This document shows positions 14,334-20,232 of a DNA stretch of 33,727 bases, piece by piece (the stretch's first letter is position 1; the number at the start of each line of letters is the position of its first letter). The stretch comes from CAZJYT01 sp964550325 (lineage in GTDB: Bacteria > Patescibacteriota > Minisyncoccia > Minisyncoccales > CAZJYT01): assembly GCA_964550325.1 (NCBI GenBank), contig CAZJYT010000007.1:1-33727 (forward strand), in the 5' to 3' direction. The position numbers were made by a program, and so were the translations under genes. The notes under the pieces were generated by a model, which saw only the letters and a program-made list of their open reading frames with translations, made no database searches and was not told the origin of the DNA.

Positions 14334-14394
14334 TTTTTCGGGTTTTCAGAAAAAGCGAATAAGTCGGGTTAAAAAATAAAATAGAAAGAAAAAA
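14334..14394 (-). repeat. Intergenic repeat element, copy A
   Basis: Contains TTTTTCGGGTTTTCAGAAAA, GCGAATAAG and TTAAAAAATAA. Related blocks lie at 15014-15070 and 15747-15790, each immediately after the stop codon of a minus-strand gene. In mRNA sense the TTATTTTTTA part is a T-rich terminator and the TTC-GAA part can form a small hairpin. It may act as terminator and insulator before the promoter of the next gene. Confidence 0.5.
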
Positions 14395-14395
14395 T

Positions 14396-14536
14396 TTATA
14401 AGATTTCTTTTAAATAGTTCCAAATTTCGTCCACTTCCTTAGTTGCTTCATCAATCCTATTGTTTAACAGATACAGTTTTAGTAACTCAAACTTCCCCCA
14501 CAAAACCTCTTTTTCATTACCCTTTCTAAACTTCAT
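14396..14536 (-). CDS. 46-residue helical protein
   Basis: Short gene starting MKFRKGNEKEVLWGKFELLK and ending YLKEIL. It has a perfect GGTGAG site 4 bases before the ATG and a promoter region almost duplicated in front of the gene at 16208-16435. The protein looks like two amphipathic helices (EKEVLWGKFELLKLYLLNN and DEATKEVDEIWNYLKEI). The conserved upstream region and ribosome-binding site support it despite its size. Function unknown; a small regulator is plausible. Confidence 0.75.
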   Translation of the reverse strand: MKFRKGNEKEVLWGKFELLKLYLLNNRIDEATKEVDEIWNYLKEIL

Positions 14537-14540
14537 TTTT

Positions 14541-14625
14541 CTCACCAATCTTACTAATGTATTTTGGTTTTTAAAAAATTTTAGGTTATCGAAAGAATAT
14601 GATTAATCATATATTTTTCAAAATA
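14541..14625 (-). promoter_or_regulatory. Duplicated promoter region, copy 1
   Basis: About 85 bases upstream of the 46-residue gene match 16440-16524 at roughly 80% by eye. Conserved blocks on the plus strand are TTTTAGGTTATCGAAA, ATTAATCATATA and CCAAT-TTA-TAATGTATT. They include the TATA-like TTTTTAAA and the ribosome-binding site. Two unrelated short genes are thus under the same control region. Confidence 0.65.
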
Positions 14626-14977
14626 TTTCTTTTAATTTCTTTTCTAATTTCTCGCTCATAAGTGTATCAAGAAATATATAATTATCTTCTTCTATCTCTT
14701 TAATAATTATTTTTTTAATTGTTTTATAATACACATTTGTTATTTTTATGATTGCGTGAGCATAATATTTACTAATATATAATTTAGTTTTAAATACAAT
14801 TGTAATAAAGATATATTTGTTGTTTATCTTTTTCTCTGCTTTAATTGTTTTTATTTCGTCATTTAACTCTTTTTTAAAAATAACTGTTATGTTTTCGAAA
14901 GAATATTTTTCTAAAAGTTTTTCAGTTTCTGATTTGATATAGTTATCTTTGAAAAAATTATTATTCTTATCTTTCAT
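14618..14977 (-). CDS. Unknown small Lys/Ile-rich protein
   Basis: 119 residues, very rich in Lys, Ile, Asn and Tyr. A helical N-terminus (YIKSETEKLLEKYSFENITV) is followed by a sheet (NKYIFITIVFKTKLYIS, AHAIIKITNVYYKTIKKIII) and a C-terminal helix (MSEKLEKKLKEIF). The order resembles the paralogue pair 15125-15550 and 17745-18200 and it may be a distant member, but I cannot align it confidently. No ribosome-binding site is clear. Confidence 0.65.
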   Translation of the reverse strand: MKDKNNNFFKDNYIKSETEKLLEKYSFENITVIFKKELNDEIKTIKAEKKINNKYIFITIVFKTKLYISKYYAHAIIKITNVYYKTIKKIIIKEIEEDNYIFLDTLMSEKLEKKLKEIF

Positions 14978-15013
14978 TAATTTTTATATTTATTTTAGTT
15001 TTATTTATTTTTT

Positions 15014-15070
15014 TCTATTCAGAAATTCAGAATTTCAGAAATTCGGGAAAAACGAATAAGTAAAAAATAA
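15014..15070 (-). repeat. Intergenic repeat element, copy B
   Basis: ATTCAGAAATTCAGAATTTC, then AGAAATTCGGG and CGAATAAG-TAAAAAATAA. This is the second member of the TTC-GAA/TAAAAAATAA family described at 14334, with extra internal TTCAGAA repeats. It lies downstream of the gene at 15125-15550 and upstream of the gene starting at 14977. Confidence 0.5.
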
Positions 15071-15124
15071 TTTTATTAAGTTTTTCTATTAAAAAATAAT
15101 AGAAAAAGGAAAATAAAAGATAAA

Positions 15125-15550
15125 TTAAATTAAAATTAATTCCTCATTTGTTTTTATTGCTTTTTCCCTCTCGCTTCTTCTTTCTTTTTCTTTCTTGATT
15201 TCTTCTAATTTTTCTTTAATTCTTTTTTGTAGATAGTGCAGTTCTACCCCCCTCAACTCACATTCGCCATCGAAGATAAACGCAGTAGTCACTCCACTAT
15301 TATGGTCTTTTCCTAAACTTAAAAAGTAAACTTTTTCATTATTGCGATAGTTCCAATCAACTTTTACTTTGTTATATATTTCCAAACTTGCTTTATAGAC
15401 ATCTTCTTCTCTATCATACATATACTTAATTACTATTATTAGTTTTCCCTCTTCTTTTAATTTACTATTTATTTTCTCAACAATTTCTTTAATCTTTTCC
15501 TCATTTTCAAACTCCTTGCCCAGCCATTTTTTTATTTCTTTTATTTCCAT
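15125..15550 (-). CDS. Unknown protein, paralogue of 17745-18200
   Basis: 141 residues. The central block KLIIVIKYMYDREEDVYKAS continues LEIYNKV and matches KIIVLVKYKYNKSKDVYEAT, IKIYNSV in the protein at 17745-18200. Both end in a Lys/Arg/Glu coiled coil and a terminal I/LxLI. A helical N-terminus, a sheet and a long C-terminal helix are seen. The two genes face in opposite directions and share a 40-bp identical upstream block, so gene and promoter were duplicated together. Here, however, a leader of about 100 bases with a 10-bp hairpin and a G-run ribosome-binding site intervenes. Function unknown. Confidence 0.8.
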   Translation of the reverse strand: MEIKEIKKWLGKEFENEEKIKEIVEKINSKLKEEGKLIIVIKYMYDREEDVYKASLEIYNKVKVDWNYRNNEKVYFLSLGKDHNSGVTTAFIFDGECELRGVELHYLQKRIKEKLEEIKKEKERRSEREKAIKTNEELILI

Positions 15551-15561
15551 TTTCTACCCCC

Positions 15562-15588
15562 CTCTCAGAAGTCTCCTGCTTCTGAGAG
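15562..15588 (-). promoter_or_regulatory. Leader hairpin next to the ribosome-binding site
   Basis: A perfect 10-bp inverted repeat, CTCTCAGAAG and CTTCTGAGAG, with a 7-base loop. In mRNA sense the hairpin is followed directly by GGGGGGUAGAAAAUG, so the G-run ribosome-binding site abuts the stem. It stands out in an AT-rich genome and lies in a predicted leader of about 100 bases. It may control translation of 15125-15550 by protein binding or temperature; it is too small for a known riboswitch. Confidence 0.7.
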
Positions 15589-15680
15589 TATACTAAACAG
15601 TTCTTGTTAAACAGAATAAGACTTCAAAACTAAATTAGTTCGATTTAAACTATATATAATAATGTCTTTTAATTTATAAA

Positions 15681-15750
15681 TATTTTTCTGTTTTCTATCA
15701 CATATTTTCAAACAGAATTAATCAATCATATATCTTTTAGTATATATTTC
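15681..15750 (-). promoter_or_regulatory. Upstream element, inverted copy of 17643-17713
   Basis: Bases 15711-15750 are the exact reverse complement of 17643-17682 (40 bases). Similarity continues for about 30 more bases to the TATA-like TATTTATA. Contained signals are ATGATTGATTAATTCTGTT and an AACAG/CTGTT inverted pair about 18 bases apart. It is the shared promoter/operator of the paralogous genes 15125-15550 and 17745-18200. Confidence 0.8.
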
Positions 15751-15790
15751 GGTTATTCAGAAAATCCGAAAAAGCAGAGGTAAAAAATAA
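15747..15790 (-). repeat. Intergenic repeat element, copy C
   Basis: TTTCGGTTATTCAGAAAA, TCCGAAAAAG and GAGGTAAAAAATAAAG: third member of the family seen at 14334 and 15014. TTCGG and CCGAA can pair. It follows the stop of 15796-16176 and touches the 40-bp inverted repeat. Confidence 0.5.
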
Positions 15791-15795
15791 AGAAA

Positions 15796-16176
15796 TCAAG
15801 AAAAATGAAGAAATACAGCTTTATACTCTACTGCTTTGTCTATAATCTTGTCTATTAGTTTATAAATTCTCTTTAAATCTTTCTCTTTCTTTAATTGCTT
15901 CATAAGTGTTATAATTTCTTTATTTTTATATGTTAGTGCGAAATCACATTCAAAATTTTTTAATCTCTGTCCTTTATATTTTTTTACTGTTGAATTATTA
16001 ATTTTATATAAATAAATAGTATCGCTGTATTGTTGTAATAGTTTAATTTTTCTGTTTTGTATCTCGTTTAATTCACTACTCACGAACTCACTAAAATAAA
16101 AATCTCCTTTATTAAGAAGTTTTGCTTCTTTTTTCTCTATCTCTTTTAGTTTTTTTAAAAAATCTTTCTTATCCAT
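15796..16176 (-). CDS. Unknown helical protein
   Basis: 126 residues from the ATG at 16176, chosen for its GAGGGAC site; the open frame continues upstream without support. Mostly helical and Lys-rich (MDKKDFLKKLKEIEKKEAKL, ELNEIQNRKIKLLQQYSDTI), with a short sheet around TIYLYKINNSTVKKYKGQ and a C-terminal helical pair. No motif recognised. It forms an operon with 16208-16435. Confidence 0.75.
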   Translation of the reverse strand: MDKKDFLKKLKEIEKKEAKLLNKGDFYFSEFVSSELNEIQNRKIKLLQQYSDTIYLYKINNSTVKKYKGQRLKNFECDFALTYKNKEIITLMKQLKKEKDLKRIYKLIDKIIDKAVEYKAVFLHFS

Positions 16177-16207
16177 TTTTGTCCCTCTTTTCTTCATTCT
16201 AAAGCAA

Positions 16208-16435
16208 TTAAAAAATTCTGTTAAATTTTTGAAAAACTTTATCCAAAACATTAGTTACTTCTTCTATAACTTCCTTCTCTTTACTGCTACTGTTTTCTAA
16301 AATATGCTTAATTCTCATTTCAAATAACTTGTATATTGTATACCCTTGTATGAAGTTATCTATCTTTCTGTCTAACTCAAAAAACAATTTTATCGCTTTG
16401 TTTGTTTCTTCTATATACAAATTTGTTTTTTCCAT
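16208..16435 (-). CDS. 75-residue helical protein
   Basis: Starts MEKTNLYIEETNKAIKLFFE, with GGTGGA 5 bases upstream of the ATG; the longer open frame would run into the promoter. It appears to be two or three helices (FFELDRKIDNFIQGYTIYKL, KEKEVIEEVTNVLDKVFQKF). Its control region (16440-16524) is nearly the same as that of the 46-residue gene at 14396-14536. Function unknown; a small regulatory or accessory protein. Confidence 0.7.
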   Translation of the reverse strand: MEKTNLYIEETNKAIKLFFELDRKIDNFIQGYTIYKLFEMRIKHILENSSSKEKEVIEEVTNVLDKVFQKFNRIF

Positions 16436-16439
16436 TTTT

Positions 16440-16524
16440 TCCACCAATTTTAATAATGTATTCTGATATTTAAAAACTTTTAGGTTATCGAAAAAACACA
16501 ATTAATCATATAGTTTTAAAAATA
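16440..16524 (-). promoter_or_regulatory. Duplicated promoter region, copy 2
   Basis: Matches 14541-14625 over about 85 bases, sharing TTTTAGGTTATCGAAA and ATTAATCATATA. The TATA-like TTTTTAAATATCAGAAT also matches the promoter before 12601. Beyond 16524 a TATA element (ATTTATATAG, about 16571-16580) drives the divergent gene at 16614. Confidence 0.65.
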
Positions 16525-16613
16525 TATTATCCAAAACATATTTTTTAAAATATAAGATAGTTCTCAACAATATTTATATAGTTTATTTACCCTTTAATGA
16601 TTGTGAGAAAAAG

Positions 16614-17054
16614 ATGAAAGGTAAATTAACCGCTAAATCTATACAAAACAATAGCGTAAAAATAGATGGAAAATGGTATAAAGTCAGTAACAACATAGTT
16701 GATTTTCTTGAGAAAATAGATTATGGTTTAGTTGATTACAGCGTTAAAAACAATATAATAACATTTCTAAAAAACATAGATGAAGAAGAACAGGAAATAA
16801 CAACAGAAACAAAGAAAACAGAAGTAGAGGAAGAAAAGATTGATATAACAAGCGAAATATGGGAAAAGAAAGATAGAAGAATAGCAAGAATGTCAGTACT
16901 CAAATGTGCTACCGATTTAGTGAGAACTATGATTGAGAAAGACTTAATTAATAAAGACTTCACAGAGACAATAATTAGAATAGCAAGAAAATTCGAGAAT
17001 TATGTTTATGAAGAAGATATACCACTTTCTGGAGGTGATGAAAATCAAAACTAA
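16614..17054 (+). CDS. Unknown protein, possibly nucleic-acid binding (OB-like start)
   Basis: 146 residues. Residues 1-50 (GKLTAKSIQNNSVKIDGKWY, KVSNNIVDFLEKIDYG) look like a small beta barrel. An acidic linker (EEEQEITTETKKTEVEEE) leads to a helical C-terminal domain starting WEKKDRRIARMSVLKCATDL and ending RIARKFENYV. Barrel, acidic linker and helices in this order recall single-strand-binding or recombination accessory proteins of phages, but I cannot name a family. GTGAG lies just upstream. First gene of a three-gene rightward operon. Confidence 0.8.
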   Translation: MKGKLTAKSIQNNSVKIDGKWYKVSNNIVDFLEKIDYGLVDYSVKNNIITFLKNIDEEEQEITTETKKTEVEEEKIDITSEIWEKKDRRIARMSVLKCATDLVRTMIEKDLINKDFTETIIRIARKFENYVYEEDIPLSGGDENQN

Positions 17055-17055
17055 A

Positions 17056-17250
17056 ATGGTTGCTGGAGTTAAATGCTGTTTGTGTGGAAAGGAGATCAAA
17101 ACAGAAAACTTAAATATTTCCCCAAACGAATTTGCAAAAAAATCAGGATGGTACATAATGACAATTGAGAGTAAGGATACCTGGGAAGTTGATTATTTAT
17201 GTAGTGAATGTTACGATAATCTACTAATGAAATTTTTAGATGAAAAATGA
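17056..17250 (+). CDS. Zinc-binding protein
   Basis: 64 residues from ATG 17056. An in-frame ATG at 17038 directly abuts the GGAGGTG site, too close for normal spacing, so the later one is preferred; both are possible. Knuckles VKCCLCGKEI and YLCSECYDNL are separated by about 40 residues, forming one zinc site. It starts one base after the preceding stop and overlaps the next gene by four bases. Likely regulator or adaptor; function unknown. Confidence 0.8.
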   Translation: MVAGVKCCLCGKEIKTENLNISPNEFAKKSGWYIMTIESKDTWEVDYLCSECYDNLLMKFLDEK

Positions 17251-17642
17251 AGTGGATTAGATGTATCAAATGTAAAAGCAGGGTAAAGAACAAAATAGAA
17301 CAAGGGGAGAACTACGAAATATTTAGATGCTGGTATTGTGAAAAAGATATTGTAGCATTCTTCTCTGACAAAAAGAAATTCACTAAAAAATTTTTTGTTC
17401 TTTATCTTCCTTTTTCTTTTACTGTTGAAATTGAAGGTAAAAAGTACAAAGGAGAATTCAAAGAGTATAAAAGTGATGGTTTAGTATCTATTTTCTTTAA
17501 TATGGGTATAAATGTTCTTGATAGTAAGAGACTTCTATATCAGAGAAATTACAGAATAAAAGTGTTTAAGAAGACTTTAATAGCAAGTTTGGAGATAGAC
17601 AATATAGAAATTATGAGAACTAAATTAGAAGAATTAGAGTAA
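17247..17642 (+). CDS. Zinc-ribbon protein with C-terminal beta domain
   Basis: 131 residues. The ribbon WIRCIKCKSRV with FRCWYCEKDI occupies the first 35 residues. A beta-rich domain follows (KFFVLYLPFSFTVEIEGKKY, RNYRIKVFKKTLIASLEIDN) and a short helix MRTKLEELE. The last 32 bases of the gene are repeated exactly at 18225-18256 behind the next gene, evidence of a local duplication. ATGA overlap with the preceding gene. Confidence 0.8.
   Translation: MKWIRCIKCKSRVKNKIEQGENYEIFRCWYCEKDIVAFFSDKKKFTKKFFVLYLPFSFTVEIEGKKYKGEFKEYKSDGLVSIFFNMGINVLDSKRLLYQRNYRIKVFKKTLIASLEIDNIEIMRTKLEELE
17605..17636 (+). repeat. 32-bp direct repeat, copy in gene
   Basis: The 3' coding end of 17247-17642, identical to 18225-18256. 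Begins TAGAAATTATGAGAACTAAA. Confidence 0.9.
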
Positions 17643-17713
17643 GAAATATATACTAAAAGATATATGATTGATTAATTCTGTTCGAAAATATAAGATGGAT
17701 AACAGAAAATTAT
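17643..17713 (+). promoter_or_regulatory. Promoter, inverted copy of 15681-15750
   Basis: The first 40 bases (starting GAAATATATACTAAAAGATA) are the exact reverse complement of 15711-15750. The region carries a CTGTT/AACAG inverted pair and a TATA-like ATTTATAA about 30 bases before the ATG at 17745, so this copy gives a nearly leaderless mRNA, unlike the other. Confidence 0.8.
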
Positions 17714-17744
17714 TTATAATAAGAAAAATATTATATGTAGAAAA

Positions 17745-18200
17745 ATGAGCATAAATAAAATTTTAGAAATAAGCAAAATTTTAAAAAAAAGATTTAAAAT
17801 GAAAGAAGATGCGAAGAAGGGAGAAGAGAAAGTAATTAACTATCTAAGAAAGAATGAGAAAATTATAGTATTAGTAAAATACAAGTACAACAAATCTAAA
17901 GATGTATATGAAGCAACGATTAAGATATATAATAGTGTAGAAAAAACATCGACTTATAACAAAGATGGAAAAGAAGAGTATTACTTACAACCATGTTGTA
18001 ATGATTATGAAGGAATTGTTACCGCCAACCTCTTTGGAGATGAAGAGGAGTATGATAATGAGTGTATATTAGAAGCAAAAGAGTTAAAGGAACTTGAAAA
18101 GTTAGTTGTTAAAAAAATTGAAGAGGTTAAAAGAGAAAAAAAGAGAAGACTCGAAAGAATGAGAAAAATTGAGGCTGATGAAATATTATATTTAATCTAA
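17745..18200 (+). CDS. Unknown protein, paralogue of 15125-15550
   Basis: 151 residues. Shares the KIIVLVKYKYNKSKDVYEAT block, the ExxYYL pattern before a Gly-rich loop (YEGIVTANLFGDEEEY) and the basic C-terminal helix (KIEEVKREKKRRLERMRKIE) with its paralogue. Two Cys (QPCCNDY) are unique to this copy. It sits between two copies of a 32-bp repeat, suggesting insertion of gene plus promoter by recombination. Function unknown. Confidence 0.8.
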   Translation: MSINKILEISKILKKRFKMKEDAKKGEEKVINYLRKNEKIIVLVKYKYNKSKDVYEATIKIYNSVEKTSTYNKDGKEEYYLQPCCNDYEGIVTANLFGDEEEYDNECILEAKELKELEKLVVKKIEEVKREKKRRLERMRKIEADEILYLI

Positions 18201-18224
18201 TTTCTTTTTTATTATTCTTGTTTT

Positions 18225-18256
18225 TAGAAATTATGAGAACTAAATTAGAAGAATTA
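18225..18256 (+). repeat. 32-bp direct repeat, relic copy
   Basis: Exact copy of 17605-17636 with no upstream gene body. In the same frame it would encode the tail MRTKLEEL followed by a stop, a fossil of the 3' end of 17247-17642. It also contains the stop codon of the Csx16-like gene on the other strand. Confidence 0.9.
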
Positions 18257-18697
18257 AAATAAATCTTTAGGTTTTTTTAAAACAACTTTTATTTTTTCTA
18301 CTTGCAAGATTTCTACCCCTAACATACCAAAATCTTCTGCTGTTAATTCACCTTTCTTTTTAGGTACTTGTGGTAGATTTATTATATATACTTTAGCACC
18401 CATTTTGAATAATGTTTCTGCAACAAATGTTGGTAAAACACCCACTACTTTAATATTGTGTAAAGGTTTTACAACAAAGTTTCTTATATCCCTCTCCATA
18501 TCACAATATCCCCGACCACCATCATAAGAATGCCACCACATAAGACATCTTTTTACTATTTCTTTTAGAGATAAGATTTCATAAGCAATTTCTACAGGGT
18601 CAGTAGAAGAAATATGGGGAATAACTTTTCCTGTAATACCTTTCTTTTTTAACCAATCAATTAAACCTTTATGTCTTGTAACAATAACTGTTTCCAT
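18254..18697 (-). CDS. csx16: Csx16-like CRISPR ring nuclease, candidate anti-type III CRISPR
   Basis: 147 residues from the ATG at 18697, preceded by GGGTGGC; an in-frame GTG lies inside that site. The family pattern is clear: METVIVTRHKGLIDWLKKKG at the start (VTRH in the first strand, then G--W), KVVGVLPTFVAETLFKMG (GxLP at 86-89) and YIINLPQVP...GELTAEDFGMLGVEIL (116-130). In Csx16 proteins of type III CRISPR loci the same three blocks occur; the family has been reported to degrade cyclic oligoadenylate. Here residues about 37-80 are an insertion containing WWHSYDGGRGYCD. No CRISPR locus is present, so a viral copy would protect against host type III signalling. Assignment by motif memory; activity untested. 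Confidence 0.8.
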   Translation of the reverse strand: METVIVTRHKGLIDWLKKKGITGKVIPHISSTDPVEIAYEILSLKEIVKRCLMWWHSYDGGRGYCDMERDIRNFVVKPLHNIKVVGVLPTFVAETLFKMGAKVYIINLPQVPKKKGELTAEDFGMLGVEILQVEKIKVVLKKPKDLF

Positions 18698-18720
18698 AAA
18701 AGCCACCCTTATAAAAATTT

Positions 18721-18864
18721 TTAATTTCTTTCTAATTCATCTATTTTCTCAACAAGAATAAACTCACAGATTTGTTTATATTCTTCTCTTTCAAATTTCT
18801 CAATTAATTCTTTTATATTACTTCTTAATCTACTAATTAGATCTTTTTTCTGTTTGAATGCCAT
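18721..18864 (-). CDS. 47-residue helical protein
   Basis: Starts MAFKQKKDLISRLRSNIKEL and continues as one or two amphipathic helices, ending EKIDELERN. It begins two bases after the lipoprotein gene stops and ends just before the ribosome-binding site of the Csx16-like gene, so it fits the operon exactly. One Cys (KQICEFIL). A companion or regulator of its neighbours is possible; no family known. Confidence 0.7.
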   Translation of the reverse strand: MAFKQKKDLISRLRSNIKELIEKFEREEYKQICEFILVEKIDELERN

Positions 18865-18866
18865 TT

Positions 18867-19376
18867 TTAATTAATTTTCCAAGATACTATAAAAGGTTTA
18901 CTAAACATATCTCCGAAATTGTAATTAACCAATATTTTTGCTTTTTCTGGTATTTTAAATACTAACTTTCCTTTAATTCTTTGGTTTGGAAGTATCTTTG
19001 TAAATAATAATTCATTTTCAATTAATGAACCAATCTTAACCTCATAAAAATAATTGTTCTCATCACTTACTACAAATTTATCAGGGTCAATATAAACCTC
19101 TCTTTTACCAATATTTCTTGCTTCTACTGTAACTATTAAATATCTATATCCATATCCAGCATCTTCGTAAAAACCTAATGTGTCGTGATAACCATAATTC
19201 TTCTTTGCTGATAATACTTTAACCTCTAACATTCCATTATTTACTGCTTCACCTAAATTTAAGATAGTTCCCTCTTTTATCGGTTTTCCATCTTTGTAAA
19301 CTCTAACTTCTGTTTCTACACAACCAACTAACAATAGTAATAAACCAACCCCAACCATAATTTTAAACCACTTAAT
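18867..19376 (-). CDS. Lipoprotein with DUF4352-like domain, possible AUU start
   Basis: 169 residues if translation begins at the ATT at 19376, five bases after GGGGTGG, the spacing used elsewhere here with ATG. This gives (M)KWFKIMVGVGLLLLLVGC, a textbook lipoprotein signal with lipobox LVGC and Cys19. Other options are GTG 19385, ATG 19358 or ATG 19412. The exported part (YLIVTVEARNIGKREVYIDP, KFVVSDENNYFYEV) has the strand pattern of DUF4352 immunoglobulin-like lipoproteins, and ends with ILPNQRIKGKLVFKIPE. Virus-encoded lipoproteins often block superinfection at the host surface; that role is inferred. It lies in the same operon as the Csx16-like gene. Confidence 0.8.
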   Translation of the reverse strand: MKWFKIMVGVGLLLLLVGCVETEVRVYKDGKPIKEGTILNLGEAVNNGMLEVKVLSAKKNYGYHDTLGFYEDAGYGYRYLIVTVEARNIGKREVYIDPDKFVVSDENNYFYEVKIGSLIENELLFTKILPNQRIKGKLVFKIPEKAKILVNYNFGDMFSKPFIVSWKIN

Positions 19377-19551
19377 TTTTACCACCCCTTTCAATCTTCT
19401 CCTCAATTTCATATAGAGTAAGTAGAATATTCTCCATTTCTTCTGCTATAAATTCTTTTTTCTGTTCCACTTCTAATAGCATTTCTGTTATCTCATTAAT
19501 TGTTGATTTTAATTGTTCCAATTTTCCTTTGATATAGTCTAAATCATTCAT
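19372..19551 (-). CDS. Small coiled-coil protein
   Basis: 59 residues from the ATG at 19551, which overlaps the end of the gene upstream. The open frame continues upstream inside that gene and is not used. The protein is a single coiled coil (MNDLDYIKGKLEQLKSTINE, ITEMLLEVEQKKEFIAEEME, NILLTLYEIEEKIERGG). It may be a helical partner or anti-repressor; unknown. Confidence 0.75.
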   Translation of the reverse strand: MNDLDYIKGKLEQLKSTINEITEMLLEVEQKKEFIAEEMENILLTLYEIEEKIERGGKN

Positions 19552-19843
19552 TTTTAGTCCTAATTTGTCTGTGTTTATGGTCATCATAAGGAGCGATAAG
19601 TATTCCTGTAGCCTTCTTTGATTTCTCATCTATTGCACCAAGAACTAAAATACCTTCATTTTCGGTTACAATAACATCTATGCCTTTAAAATCTAAATCC
19701 CTCAATTTTTTTAGGAAATCTAAAACCCTGATAAAAATCTCTAAACTAACTGTTGTATAAGAATATTTCTCTAACTTCTCTACTGCACCTATACCTAAAA
19801 CAAACTCCTCATTTCCATAGATTATTTTATCCAATCTTGTCAT
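19544..19843 (-). CDS. Unknown alpha+beta protein, first gene of the defence-related operon
   Basis: 99 residues. Strands LDKIIYGNEEFVLGIGAVEK, KGIDVIVTENEGILVLGAID and ATGILIAPYDDH surround a helix (VSLEIFIRVLDFLKKLRDL). The fold could be a small profilin- or roadblock-like sheet, but I cannot assign it. Transcription starts from a leaderless promoter identical in its last 14 bases to that of 12601. It leads the operon 18254-19843. Confidence 0.75.
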   Translation of the reverse strand: MTRLDKIIYGNEEFVLGIGAVEKLEKYSYTTVSLEIFIRVLDFLKKLRDLDFKGIDVIVTENEGILVLGAIDEKSKKATGILIAPYDDHKHRQIRTKNE

Positions 19844-19881
19844 CTTAATATAAATAAGAATTTTGATTTTTAAATAGATTT
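19844..19881 (-). promoter_or_regulatory. Leaderless promoter of shared type
   Basis: On the minus strand TTTAAAAATCAAAATT is followed by CTTATTTATATTAA next to the ATG at 19843, the same block as before 12601. A 21-bp element (19879-19899) flanks the TATA region. Confidence 0.6.
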
Positions 19882-19899
19882 ATGAGATTTATCATATAT
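19879..19899. repeat. 21-bp inverted-repeat element, copy 1
   Basis: The sequence TTTATGAGATTTATCATATA plus one T is repeated exactly in reverse complement at 21413-21433. Both copies lie just upstream of TATA elements, of the minus-strand gene at 19843 and the plus-strand gene at 21479. Similar, degenerate copies occur near 21068-21083 and 8340-8358. Probable binding site of a regulator. Confidence 0.7.
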
Positions 19900-19962
19900 G
19901 TTGTGTTTGTTATGATGAAAAATAGAAAATTTAAAATATTAGATTGTTCACAAATAAATTTT

Positions 19963-20232
19963 ATGGAAATCCTAAAACTTATAATTTTGGGTGGAGTAGG
20001 ACAACTTATAAGATGTTTAGTAGGATTAAAGAAAGCAAAGACAATAAGCAAGAGAACTGAAATAATGTGGGATTATACCCTTATAAGTATTATTTTAGGT
20101 ATGGTTGTTGGTGGAGTTTGTGGTTATCTATTAAGAAGTGAATATATAGCACTCTTGGGTGGATATGCAGGAGTAGACTTCATAGAGAACTTATGGAAAA
20201 TTCATATTATTGGGGAAAAGAAAAAGAAGTAA
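19963..20232 (+). CDS. Holin-like small membrane protein
   Basis: 89 residues from ATG 19963, chosen because a TATA-like AAATTTAAAATATT lies about 25-35 bases upstream; the frame is open further upstream. Three hydrophobic stretches are visible: LKLIILGGVGQLIRCLVGL, YTLISIILGMVVGGVCGYLL and YIALLGGYAGVDFIENLWKI. A GGYAGVDFIE ending followed by a basic tail is frequent in small phage membrane proteins annotated as holins. It could make the membrane pore for virus release. It is the only plus-strand gene within the leftward block 18254-21031 and ends next to the resolvase gene. Function inferred from topology. Confidence 0.7.
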   Translation: MEILKLIILGGVGQLIRCLVGLKKAKTISKRTEIMWDYTLISIILGMVVGGVCGYLLRSEYIALLGGYAGVDFIENLWKIHIIGEKKKK

